Positions 48,660 through 60,730 of a DNA stretch of 64,000 nucleotides are shown here, piece after piece. A program made the position numbers and the translations under genes. This stretch comes from Parasitella parasitica (taxonomy: Eukaryota; Mucoromycota; Mucoromycetes; Mucorales; Mucoraceae). The notes beneath the pieces were generated by a model, which saw only the letters and a program-made list of their open reading frames with translations, did no database searches and was not told the DNA's origin. The stretch lies in the NCBI GenBank assembly GCA_025201805.1, contig MU619265.1, positions 69,003 to 133,002 of the forward strand. Direction: 5' to 3'. How positions within the stretch are numbered: position 1 is the stretch's first letter; every line of letters starts with the position of its first letter.

Positions 48660-49941
48660 GCTAAAATTTGTAGTCTAAGGAAAAAGTGAAGGATATGTTA
48701 GGAAGATAACATTTAGAAATTAAGTGGAGCTTTTATACCGATATGGAAGATGTCCTATTCCAGGGGCGGAAAGGGCATTAGCCAGACCCTTAATTTCCCG
48801 CCACTTACTTGGTATATCTCGCGTAATCTTATCGATCGTAGCAGACACTTGAGTATGTTATCATTGACTAAAGATATTAAACTATTAGCAACAACCATCC
48901 AAAATAAATGTTTTCAGTTGCTATCAATTTCTTTTCGTAATTTATCAACCCAATCCACGTATCTAGATATTCAAATGTGCTGATGTATAAATCTTTGGTA
49001 AATCAAACGTAAATTCCCGTATTCTCCCGCCAAATAACATTTCAAGCTTTTGCCACTTTATTATTCTGAAATGTTTATCTGGAACATTGACCTTGAAATA
49101 TTTGATTCCCTTATCATCATCATTTTAATAATTTACAACAACGGCATCTTCCCGAATTAAATAGCTAATCAAAGCGTCATAAGAAAGCTGTTCCTCTTAA
49201 TTTGGAAAGCTGTATTTTGGACTTATCTTACCGGAATGTATGTGATTTATCTAGATAAAAAAAGCATACAATTGAACAGATATGTTGTGACATGAAAAAT
49301 GAGTGCCTATCTCTGCTCATATTTGTGGATTCTCATTTTATACAAAGATCGTTCCAGGACAACCATTTTCTGCGGCTATGACTACGTAAGTTTTGATTCT
49401 TTCAGATTGGTTTGTTTGGCGCTCGATTAGCACAAGTGGGCCTATTTAATGTTTCGGTGTTAATCATGCTTTAAAGTGAGCTTTACATCTGCTTTTATTG
49501 TTGAGTCTATGAAAAAATTAGCTACACCACTTAAAATGTATTCTTCTGATACACAGAAGAGGATTTATAAAAGTGCATTGGAAATTAATTTAAAGGCAGT
49601 GGATAGGTGTGCGAGACATCTTTCCCAAAACACGGTATATGTAGCGACAAATGGACACTATACAGTACCATAACTAAAAAAAAATATTTTTAGAAAAAAA
49701 ATATTTTATTTCCTTCAATTAAAAATGCAAAATAGTCGAAAACCTTCCTAATTCAGAAGGTAATAACTGAATATTTCCCTACATTTGAGACAGTAAAATT
49801 AAATCCTGACTTGCCACGAAATCTCGTTATTATTAGAGCCCTGAAGTTAGAAATCATGTATAAACCTTCACATTTTCGATTTATTCTATTAAAAAACAAT
49901 ACATATCAACCATTATTTAGCTTGTTAATAATGTGCCAACT
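48660..49941. other. Spacer upstream of the Fanzor locus
   Basis: AT-rich DNA. The best frame is 49476-49673 (65 codons, plus strand, MSFTSAFIVESMKKLATPL), which may be an eroded fragment but matches nothing that I know. If the nuclease locus has a left element end, it should lie here. I found no clear terminal repeat by eye. Confidence 0.4.
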
Positions 49942-52900
49942 ATGTCATTCGCTTTTAATGGTCGCAAAAGACGCCTTATTGCTATTAATGATGAAGAAGA
50001 ACAAATCCCAGATCAGTCGTGAGTCTTGCGGACAAATCAGCACTTGAACAGCCAATTTACTTTCATGATGCATGCACTCAACAACAATCATAACCAAGAA
50101 GTTATGCATAAATCTCACCATAATTCTCTGTTAAATGCAATGTCTTTTCAGTTACATCAGCAAAATCGACGACTAAAGACAAGACAGCAACGAGACATAA
50201 TCCAAACATTGAAAACAAGCCAGTGATTCCTGAAATTGCAGCTACAGCTTGCTTTGGCAGGCTAGGGACACGGTAGATTGATAAATTGAGATTCTGGACC
50301 AACAAAGGTAAAAACTGGTTGCAAACACGACATCCCATCCAAAACTCGAAGGTTTTCTTTTCTTAGCGTTATTGTATGTCTGCCGCCAAACATGAAGTTC
50401 AAAAAAAACAGTTAGAATGTTACGTTGCAGGCTCAGCTATCATCAATCCTCCAGCTTCGTTTCTAAAGCCATCCAGTGGGCTTCGAAGCAAAGTCCAGAC
50501 ATCCAAAGAGAAAACGGATTACTGGAATGCCCTGCAGTTGCAATTTCGAATCTGTCTTCTATGCTCAATTGTACATTGCAGAAAGAAAAATGGAGACTAT
50601 GATGAGCTGTATATCTCTTTATTGAAAAGTACTAAAATACATAAAGGCGTAGTGCAAGAAGCAGAAGCAAAAATCAAGAGTCCAGGAAAAATCACAACGA
50701 TGTTAAGCACTGTGTATACACAGAATAAAAAGGCTGGAAGCCCAAAGAAGAATTATGAGTACTGGACAGAATTTGTGGAGAAGAACTTCCAGTCTCTTTT
50801 GGATTTACCAGAAAAGAATGATGGTAGCAATGATGATAAAGACAGTGAAGATAGTGAAGATGAAGACAATGATGANNNNNNNNNNTTTGCTGAGTATACA
50901 TTTGAATCTAATGACGGCAACATTGAACTTGTCTACGATGGTGGAAACAGCATTGCGTCAATATTGCCAGAAGGGTATTTAGAGAAAGACATCACTGTAC
51001 CAAAGCCATTAGATTCCAGCTCTCTTCACAATGACGAGTTCAATGCTTATTATCAATCGCTGTTTCTAGAACCCCACTTGGAACAAATGCACTCAACATA
51101 CTATGGTCAAGTGGGTATTGAAGAGTCCACCCTTGAAAAGTCGCCTCTCCACAAGGCAATTGTAAACGTTTTGGGTCGTGATGAAGCCAACCCACATCAA
51201 AATTTGTCCTCGCACATTATGAAGATGGCTCGCCAACAGTATTGCACGAATCTTCGTATTATGTGGTCCGAAAATACTATTGTCAGCAAGCTACTTAGAA
51301 AGCTCTTGAACTTCTTGCTGTTGATTCATTTATCTCCCGATCAAGACCATGCTATCAAGGCGAAGAAGACTGAAAGAGAATCGACCAAGCTTCGAAAAAA
51401 CCATAAAGGCAAACAGAGAGTGACAAATTGCAGTATCCCAATGGCAGAAATTTCAGTGCTGAACAAGACAAAAAATGGAAGACGAAAGCTGTTTTCTGAT
51501 GAAAAGAAGCTAAAAGCCAAGTATGAAGAGAAAGGGAAGCATGAGGCAACAGATATGTGCCAAATGAGAATCGATACATATGAGCAAGTACTTAAAAGAG
51601 AGGTAGGGGTCGTCTGGTTTTCAAAGGAAGTCATAATGTCGTAACTCGGAATGTATGTAGCAAGCGGAAAGAGACAGAAATCCAAGACAGCAACAGCAAC
51701 AGCAGCAGCAGCAACAGCAGCAGCAGCAGAAGCAAGGAAAGCGTCAAGAAAGCGATACTGATGATAGAGAGGACTACGAAAAAGGGAACAATACTAATGT
51801 CTCTAGAAAAAGAATCAGTCAGTTAGTCAACATTGCAAGATCAGCATTGTTTGCCACGCAAGATATCACAGACGCATACCTCCAAGATCAGGATGAACAC
51901 ATCACCACACAAGAATCTGCAACAATCATCAAAATTACTAGCTTCATTCAGCCATACATACCATCAAGCGAGACTTATCATCTCCTTCCATGCCAACTCA
52001 AGTTCATCTTGATGGCAAACCAAGTACTGCGCTCTATCGGCTATGAAGGCCAAGTTGCTAAATTTATGCACTTTTGTGCTCGAGAAAACTTTCAAAACGG
52101 ATGCATCTTCGAGATTTTCAAGGCAATTACGTAAAGCATAAAGACGCCAACGCTAAAAAAGATGCCGTCTTTAGCAGTTTCTTTAGCATTGACAAACTGA
52201 AAAGCGTGACATCAAGCTATGGTATGGAGTTTGTAAATAGAATACACATCTTACCAGGATCGAAGACTGTCAGATTGTATGGCAGCATTGGCCATTTCAA
52301 GTCTAGTCGCAGGAACCCAGAAACAAAAAGCAAGCTGAGCCATCATACAGATGACGACCAGTTACGAGCTATGAAGGCTCAAAAGAAGGAGCTCGATAAG
52401 TCCCTCAGGGATCGCACAAACGAATTGTATCAGTTTCTTCAAGACAACGACAGTGTTCGTGGTCTCAAGAAAGCTTGGAGAGCCAACTTTGAAGAGCAAA
52501 AACAATGTTATGAGAAAGTCAAAGATGCCCAAGAAAGTGACAAAACTTCTGATCTTACGAAGACTTGGAAGGCTAAAGTTGAAGAAAACGACGAGCGCTA
52601 TCGGAATGTGGAATCAGTAAAGTTAAGGATTAATGGTGGCTATTCGAGATACAAAAGAGAGGCTTCAGTCCCTGCGGCGAGAGATTTATGAATATGGAAA
52701 ACCTTTAGTAGATGAGTTAAAAAATCTAATACCATATAAGCCCTTCACTGTGGGTAGCAATAGATGCTGTAGAAAGGTAGAAGAATGCAAGCTGGACGAA
52801 GACATGGATCGGACAACAGCCGTGTTCAGTGGCACGGATAATGGCATTATAAAGACTACCGAGATAGTGTTTTTTGAAGTCGATCGTTTCGCATCACACT

Positions 52901-53866
52901 TGAAGCTGTACAATAGGTTTCAGATCTTGGGTATGTAACTCAGTGCCTTTGAACACATATGTATATAGTTAAAGAAACTGATTCTATATATGTTTGCCTA
53001 CTATAGAGGATACCAAAGATGCAGACAATGCTGATGGTTCAAATACAGATGAAGCTGATATTTTTGAACATTTGACTCTACCTCGCGCTCTCACTTTGGG
53101 CTCCAAGCAAATCAACCAGATACCGGCTTGGCTATATTTATAAATTCGTTTATTCGGAAAAAAAAGACCACAGAAGACAGGTACAGAGTTTTGGAGATGG
53201 AAAAGGATCTTGGAAAAAAATAGTCTTTATCAATGCTCAACATCTGATGGTTTGGAGCAAGCCTATTCGCATCACACTAATGCGCGCGCATCGTTGCGCT
53301 CATTCTATTACAACCAATCCATGATAAAAAGAAGAAGACGGCTGGAACTCTCTTACAGAAAAGGCTCTGACAGACTAGCAGCTTACGAGAGAAAGAGTTG
53401 TTGCAAGAAGCCGATTATGTTTGTCGGTGATCGTGGACACGGATTCGGCTCTCGCATCAAGGGACACAGACAATTTGGTGGGTTCTGGAAACAGCAGCGA
53501 CATAGCCGCTATACACCAACTCTGATAACAAATGAACATAATACGTCGCAAACATGTGTTTTCTGCTTCCACAAGCTCTCTCATCCTGTGGCTGCTCTCA
53601 ATGGCAAAATACAGCGAACAGCCGGTTCATTTCTTTTCTTAAATCCCGAATGCCCCAATGCTTTCAAAACAATGTGCCGCGACCAAGTCCCAGCACTTGC
53701 AATTGGTCTTGCTGATTTTGGTTGCCTTTTGTTTGGAGTAACTTTTCCCTGCTTCGACCCAAACCCCACCACTGCCAAGCGCATACAATTCAACAATTTA
53801 GCCCTATCTTTTTTGTACAGAAAACAGATACTGGGCTCGCCTTTCGATGGAGGCAATACTCTTTGA
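49942..53866 (+). mobile_element. Fanzor (eukaryotic TnpB-like) RNA-guided nuclease gene, decayed
   Basis: A protein of TnpB/Fanzor architecture on the plus strand. A probable start at 49942 (MSFAFNGRKRRL) is followed by exons that I could not join in frame. A long open stretch at 50376-51602 joins in phase over an intron to 51661 and carries a 15-Gln run. The sensible frame shifts near 52085-52110 and again near 52640-52690. After an intron at 52931-53006 a TAA at 53141 interrupts it. The C-terminal part shows RuvC-I (FSGTDNGI, Asp codon 52837), a GDRGHGFGSRIKG block, RuvC-II with zinc-ribbon start (NEHNTSQTCVFC, Glu codon 53534) and RuvC-III (CRDQVPALAIG, Asp codon 53681). Fanzors act as nucleases guided by an RNA made near their 3' end and spread with transposons. 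Frame breaks suggest a dead copy. Confidence 0.72.
50876..50885. other. Assembly gap of 10 N inside the nuclease gene
   Basis: Ten N within an acidic Ser/Asp/Glu stretch of the nuclease reading frame. The frame happens to be kept, but the true gap length is unknown. Confidence 0.99.
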
Positions 53867-54392
53867 AGGTTGGCAAACAAATATAAAACGTGGAGATAAC
53901 TCAATATTAATCGAGCGCTGCATCTTTGACTTTGACCTTTTAATACTATTGGGTAAGTGACACTCCCACTTATAAATTGTTTATAAAAAGTAACCAAAAT
54001 CATCTGTTTCTTCTTTCGGAATTTAGCTTGATATACCGTTACAGTATATATGAACGTAACAATTTTGTAATTCTATTGCTCATAACAAATGTGTTTGTTT
54101 CTCTACTTACAAATCGCAAGAACCAAGTTGAGGATCAGCAAATATGTAATAGGCTTCAAGTCCATCAGTACATCCAGCGTCCATTAAGGTTAGCTGGCTC
54201 TTCACAAGATCAAAGAAAGAGGCAACAAATTATAATAAAGACAAAGAAGCAATATCCTTGATCACATCTGTATACCTTCATAATATGTCACTATAAAACA
54301 TACACATAATCTGAATATGTTGTTCTCATACGAATTAGCAGGATCATTTATGAAAAATATCGAATGCATAAATTTTCCAAGTCTAATATATT
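53867..54392. other. Spacer between the nuclease locus and METTL25
   Basis: About 525 AT-rich bases after the nuclease stop. If this family keeps its guide RNA at the 3' end, the scaffold would be expected here. I see no strong hairpin. A 94-codon plus-strand frame (53977-54261) has no recognised motif. Confidence 0.4.
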
Positions 54393-56045
54393 CTATTTTG
54401 TCGCTACAATGACCATATTTCTTGGCGAAGTGACAGGGTCAAATAGAGGCCATAACCATACGCCTTTAGTTGGACTGTCCTCGATAGTCTCATCAAGATA
54501 AAGGTAACGATCCACAAGAATAATGCTTTCTAAAATTGGTCCAAGCAGCACTCGTAAAGTCCATAAGATAGAGATTTGTTTGTCTACTTGTTTCTCTTTA
54601 CATTTTTGATAGTATGTTTCTGCCTCATCCGAGGTAATGGTATCTTCAGGGTATTTTAGTCGTTTCAAAGCTGCTTTTACATAAACTGGGAAAGATGTGA
54701 AATCTCTTTTTTTGTTCAATCGACCAACAACAGGAGCTACAGATGCTTCTGCCAACCCTTTTTCTACCATAATGAACTGATAATCTATAAGCCTAACCGG
54801 AATAACAAGTGATAACTTATATTCTAACTTACCTGAAGTAATGCTCTGAAGAAATGATGCTCATAGGCTATTAGAGTTTCTTCTTGTTGATCAATCCATC
54901 TTGCAGGCGCCTGACAGGATAGCATTTTTGCAGTTGGACCCAGCTTGAATTCAGTCTTTCGAACTGTGCTACTAAGAGGAAAGCCTACAGTTATATCCTC
55001 TTCCGTTGAATTGTCTTTTTCCGTCAAAAAATGATAACAACAGCCAACATTGACGAAACAAGTTATTTCAGGGCTCAACGTAAAAAGTCTTAGCATCATG
55101 CTTGCTAAATCACCACAGGTATGTAAGCCTGTTAACAACCATTCCTCGTCTTGATTATTGTTATCGCTCCATTTTGTGAGTATGCTTGAAGCATTTTCAG
55201 GTGTTATGAATTCAGTGACATGGTGTAATTTGAGGACTTCTTTGTCAAGAAACTTGACGGCCTGTTTATCAAACTTTTTTGCTCCACAGGTTTGAATTTC
55301 AGAGGAATCGACGGCTAGTACTTTGAGGTTGCTTTTGAATGCAATTGATCTCGACAAGTATCCTTGTCCTGCTCCCAAATCAACTATAGAATGAACCTGA
55401 TGATCTTTTGCTAATTTTTGAATGACAGGTGTCATGCGTTCTACCTACAAAAAAAAATAGACGGTTATAACCAAGCCATACCTATGGAAATGCTGGCACT
55501 GTACTTCATGAATTTTTTTATCAACCATGCCTGGCAATATACGTTTTTCAATCTTGCTTTTCACTTGTTCCGCTAAAACATATCACATGAAATGTCAGTC
55601 TAAAAAAAGTAGCACTTAAACTATGACTTCACTATACATCCTGCTAAATTGATACGAGGTAATGCAATCTCTTTAGCATCTCTAATAAAATCTCTTAGGG
55701 AAGCAGGCCAGTGTTCCTGATCAAATAATTAGTACGATTACAAGAGAGTACTAGATCAATTACATTGACATCTAATCCTGATGTTATATTAATAATTGAG
55801 TCTATCCATTCTTCGTGGCTTATGGACCCGTTAGGTGGTAAAAGAGCCTCTCTCCATTCTTGATCGAGGATGTTCCATTGACCACAGGTCAAGAAATCTA
55901 CAATATGAAGTGTAGTCCATTGCTGATATCTTTCAATATAATTCAGCAAAGCATCCATGTACTCAGTGGGCGTTAAATGACAATATTTTTTAGGTAATTG
56001 CAGTTTCTCCAAAGGCATTGCATTGTCTTTTGAGGGATCCATCAT
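54393..56045 (-). CDS. METTL25/RRNAD1-type methyltransferase
   Basis: Five exons, 55764-56045, 55638-55716, 55505-55572, 54833-55444 and 54393-54776, in phase, 474 residues. The first exon gives the family's N-terminal helical part (THLIT-like segment YQQWTTLHIVDFLTCGQWN). The SAM-binding core starts SIVDLGAGQGYLSRSIAF, and the family signatures LLTGLHTCGDLASMMLRLF and FVNVGCCYHFLTE follow. The C-terminal exon has LRVLLGPILESIILVDRYLYL. The METTL25/25B family methylates protein or RNA substrates that are not settled in fungi. The start was taken at a double ATG (56045). Confidence 0.87.
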
Positions 56046-56140
56046 TGTATTATTGCAAGGATATTGAGCAAAAATAAATTTGCAAATGCGAGTAATTTTT
56101 TTTATATATATAATCTTGAATATAAGCCCCATCCAATCGA

Positions 56141-56969
56141 TTATTCTGTAGAAGCTGCAGCAACCACACCGACTTGCGCTGGTCTCAAGATTCTATTCTT
56201 TAATAAAAAGCCCTTTTTTTGTACTACAAAGATAGTTCCTGGCTTTTTATCCGGTACAGGTGCTTGAAATACAGCTTCATGTTTGTTAGGATCGAATAAT
56301 TGGTCTATCGGATCGTCTAACTGAACCCCATAGCGCTTCAATGTCTTTTGCAATTCGGATTGAGTCATTGATACTCCAGTGTACAAGTTAACTAGCTGCC
56401 CGGTGATTTCAGCCTTTTCATGTTGATTGCAAGATTCTTTTGTACGAAATGTCTCGGGAACAGATTCAAGTGCCACACCAAGAATGTCGATAGAATCCAG
56501 TAGGTCTTTTGCAAACTTTTGGATGGCAAAATCTTTGGGATTTGCTACCTCGCGGATGTTGCGTTGTCGTAGATTTTCTTGGTCGGCAAGCGACAAAAGA
56601 TAACTAGCCTAGATATTTGAAAGGCTCATGATTAGTGAATGCAATTATCATAGTCATACTATAGCTCAATGAGACAGTAGTAGAAAACACACCTACCTGC
56701 AATTCCTTCAATTTGATTGAAATTGTTTTCAATTCCTTTTCTGCTGTAGATTCTGCAGCGTCATTAGCTTCGGCTGTGGCTTCACTTTTTGGATTCTTTT
56801 CTGAGTCTTTCGTGGCTCCATTCACACTGCTGCTCTCGTCATTTTTCTGATTTACACATGATGAGACAGAGAAACATCTGTTGAAATGCATAGTAGTTGG
56901 GATCATCGCCATTAAAAATCTGGCTTGAAGGGCTGCTTGTTGTCGAAAAAAAATGTTTCTTCTAAGCAT
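56141..56969 (-). CDS. MGE1: Mitochondrial GrpE homologue (nucleotide exchange factor of mtHsp70)
   Basis: Two exons, 56697-56969 and 56141-56608, in phase, 246 residues. The start MLRRNIFFRQQAALQARF is a basic, Arg-rich presequence of matrix proteins. After an Ala/Glu/Ser-rich linker the GrpE core begins: a long helix (KELKTISIKLKELQASYLLS), then LADQENLRQRN, the FAKDLLDSIDILGVALES block, and the C-terminal beta domain with GTIFVVQKKGFLLKNRILRP. It releases ADP from mitochondrial Hsp70 during import and folding. It lies tail-to-head with METTL25, 96 bases apart. Confidence 0.93.
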
Positions 56970-58787
56970 TGCAATTGTTCTTGACAAGGAAAAAAAAAAC
57001 ACAGAAAATAATGCAACATCGGCTCGTGAGCCATTTTATATTGCATGTCACAGATTAAGAAGCTCATTAGCAACAAAATCGCACGATACTCGCATCATGA
57101 ATAGTGATTTCAACTGGAAAACGACACTTACCCATACATTGGTACCAGGAATAAACGACCAACCTATTGAAATGTGCTATTGTACTACTTTCGTAGTATA
57201 TGTGATGCGAAAATTCTGCCTTTTTCTTCAAAATGCACCTAAAATCAAGCCGTTTCTATATCATATATCTCGAGTTATACAAGCTACTACATACTTGGAA
57301 CTGCTTAGTTGCAATACCTATAGTATGTAGTTACTTTCCATAGGCTTATACCAATTTTTCAGGTCAAAAAAAATATCGATTTTTTTTGGTCGGAGCAGGT
57401 CTTTTTCACCTTCCTGAGTATACCCTCATGAAAATTTGTCAAAATCAGTTAATGGCAATTTAAACCCCAAAAACGCACTTTTTTATTACAGCCTTTTTAT
57501 GCTTAAAATGATTTAAAACATGCATTGCAGTACCTCCCAATGTTTATTTGGCTGTTAATTATAATTAAACTGGGTATTTTTTAGAAACCCCATTTTTTAT
57601 ATTATCACTTTTTACATAATACTTAAAGAAGAAAACTTTTTTTTTAAATGCATCATTAGACGCGCCATTTACTAAGAAACAACTAATAATTACCAACTAT
57701 GTCGAGTTAGTTAAGCGATTTTTGGAGTAATCCGAGTAAATGTGTTTTCTTTCCATTTTTTTGGCCAAATCGATCGTTTGAAACCAGCAAAAAAAACATT
57801 AGCGGCGTTTAAACCCGTTGTGCGCTGCTACTGCTTGAGCTGATCGTAATACATTCAGGCAAGTGAGTGTGCAATTAGAAATCAAGTCAATCAATAATGG
57901 GACTATAGGCCATTGCATGTACCGATTTACCTATGACGTTGTTATTAAAGGTAAAATACCCCTCATTGGTATATGACTAGGTAATAAACAAAAAATTCGT
58001 TTATATTTAAAAACGATGGGAAAGCCGATTTGGGAGAAGATAATTCATAGTGAAAGTATGTACGAATATAACAGTTATATTGAGTAACGGAAGCACATGT
58101 TAATAAAAAAATCCTCTGGAAATTCAGCATGATATTACATGTTGACATATTTTAAGGATGGGTATATTGCTATTGGTACCATCCAAGATTCCTATCAACA
58201 CCATCCTAAAAATTTATATCTTGGAGGTTAAAAAGTTTATAAGCATATGTATATCATGACAAAACGAACATACAACACCTAAAATCTATTAAAAATGGCT
58301 GTATGTTTGAATTCATGGATTTAGATTCCCGGGAGTGTGCTATAAATCGATGATTTGAGTGTTTTAGCCATATTGACATGAATTGAAAATGACGTTTGAC
58401 TTACAGTTGCATATGAAACTAATTTGATAGGCACTGTACGGCCAGGAAGGTATATTTACATAGTTATTTCATGTTTCCATGACTATTTTCATTAGTAAAT
58501 AATGAAAACGTATTTTTTGGATAGTGCAAATGGTAATTTTGATGGTGCTAATAGCAATATCCTTTAAGGGTGGCATTGACTTTGTTGAGTTATGAACGGC
58601 CGTTTCATATGAATCCACCTCTCCGCTCAATTTTAAAGTAATATATATATATAGACATCTAGCAGACAACGGTTTTTTTATTTTTTTCGCATTTATCCTT
58701 AATTCTCGTTATAAGAAAGACTTTGTTGTGAAAACGAATACTCTGTTTTTATAAAAAATAAAAATAAAAAAATATATAAAAAAAAAA
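56970..58787. other. Spacer with inverted-repeat element, upstream of the RhoGEF gene
   Basis: About 1.8 kb without a gene. It contains a stretch of unusual composition (57340-57985) and an inverted repeat pair (58148-58212 with 58505-58575). Both may be non-autonomous transposon remains. Confidence 0.5.
58148..58575. repeat. Inverted-repeat (MITE-like) element
   Basis: The plus-strand segment at 58148-58212 (TATTGCTATTGGTACCATCC) matches the reverse complement of 58505-58575 (TATTGCTATTAGCACCATCA) over about 60 bases with scattered differences and small gaps. The arms enclose about 290 AT-rich bases without coding capacity. The structure fits a degenerate foldback or MITE. Confidence 0.5.
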
Positions 58788-60542
58788 ATGGGATTCTCGT
58801 CATCACATTTGGTATCCATCAGAAAATGCTCAAAATCCATCATCAATAAATTGTCATCGACGTACACTGATGACAGTCGTCAAGAATGCAAATCAATTCC
58901 ATATCAAAGTACGCCAAATTTGTCAACTAGACAACGCAAAAACCTTCAAGCTGCATGCGTGGGCATTGAGCTAACCACCACCGCTTCTCCTCTTGCTACT
59001 ACTGCTGTTGCTTACGCAGAATTAAAGAAGCCTTGTCCTGAACATTTGTCGCTACATCAACATGCATCACAATCTCTTCCACATATTGACCATAGTAATA
59101 AGTATATAATGCCCAAAATTAAATGTGGACATGAGCAAAAGAAGCCAGAGTCTAACTCAACGCCAGTGACGCCAACTCATTCAGCATTTAGCGATAATGA
59201 TCGATTCAGCTTAACATATTCCAAAAGTTCAGCAAGCAGCAATAGCAGAAGTAGTAGCAGTAGCAATGAAGAAGAAGCGATTACGCCATTCGCATGCACA
59301 TCAGAGCAATGGACATCGGCAGTTTATCGTGGAAAATACGCTCCTGACAGTAAAAGTCAAGGAAATAGAACAATAATGAAGATGCAAGCAGAATCTAGCC
59401 CCGTTGTTTCTGTTAAAAGATACGATCTGCTACCTTGCTCCTCTGCTGTTACTCCTGCTGCATCGATTTCATATTCTACTACTGGAAAGGGCAGTCTGGA
59501 CAGGTCTCCTAGTCAGGGTTCATGCATCTCGTCCAGTTCCTTGGAAAAGCTATCTTCGAAATCAATATTTGGCAAATCTGCGTTTCATAAAAAGGAGTCG
59601 AAAGCGATTAAAAAGTGGTACATTGCAGTAGAACGATTAGCAATACAGAAAAGAGTAGCGGCAGGCCTCCATCAGCAAACCATAAGTCCCAAGGTATGTA
59701 TAATATATGCAAATGTATTGATAGGCTTTGAATTAAATTGTCACTAAAAATATATAGTTTGACGACAAAGATTCAGCTATAGCTCGTTTCATAACAAGCG
59801 AACTTTATTCTACTGAAAAGTCGTATTATCAATTTTTACTATTCATCCGATCTGTAAGTCCTTGATTATTCATGATTATTAAAATTTTAATGGATATGAC
59901 GCAGAATTACATGGAACCTATGCAAAATGCTTCTCAGTCAAGGAACCCCATGGTGAAGTCAACTGATGTCCATGTGCTATTCTACCATCTTCCTGATCTC
60001 ATCTCCATGTCGGAAAAACTCGTTGGTAAATTAGAAAATCATGCAACTGACGATATACCTGGCATGGCTGTGGGTCAAATTTTGAAGGATATGCGAGATG
60101 ATTTTGCTGTATTTCTGAAATATTCTATTCACTATCAGGGTCATATTAAAGCAATTCGACGTGCAAGCAGCACTGGATATGCAATCAAAATTGACCGAGA
60201 ATCCAAGAGCTGCAGAAAAGAAAATAACAGACTAGGTTTAGCTGACTATCTGATAGCTCCTTTTCAAAGAGTGCCTCGATACGAATTATTGCTTAAAGGT
60301 ACACTCAAAATATATATATACAAATATTGTGAGCTAAAATATGACGTGTAGATCTTTTGAAGCATACAAATGCATCGTTTATTCATGATCTAGTTGAAGC
60401 CAAAAATGTTATTAGTGGCCTAGCGGCTACAATGAATTTGGTGCAAGAAAATATCTCGAAATCTTTTTTTTCGGCTTCTTTCTACTCATTTCATTTACAG
60501 TCAACAGCAAATCTTGCAGGTTTTGAGGAGATTTCCTCTTGA
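58788..60542 (+). CDS. RhoGEF (DH domain) protein without visible PH domain
   Basis: Four exons, 58788-59693, 59758-59853, 59905-60298 and 60352-60542, in phase, 528 residues. The first 300 residues are Ser-rich and disordered-looking (SSNSRSSSSSNEEEA). The DH domain begins at about residue 306 with ARFITSELYSTEKSYYQFL and includes VLFYHLPDLISMSEKLVGKL, FLKYSIHYQGHIKAIRR, and the hallmark helix LADYLIAPFQRVPRYELLLK. Such domains activate Rho/Cdc42 GTPases that steer polarised growth. A PH domain normally follows a DH domain; here the protein stops about 35 residues after the last DH helices. The end may be truncated, or a downstream exon may have been missed. Confidence 0.85.
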
Positions 60543-60730
60543 TTCTAAAATATACCATTTCTGCTTTTATCTATACCTCCAGCATACGCAATATTTGTAA
60601 ATATATCACAACAAAATGACAAATAAAGATATCAATCATCATGTAATAGCAAAGGTTCCCACCTAAAAATAAGACTAAAGATCTTTATTCTGCAGGATTT
60701 TATTTGATGGCTTTAAACATAATTTCTGTT

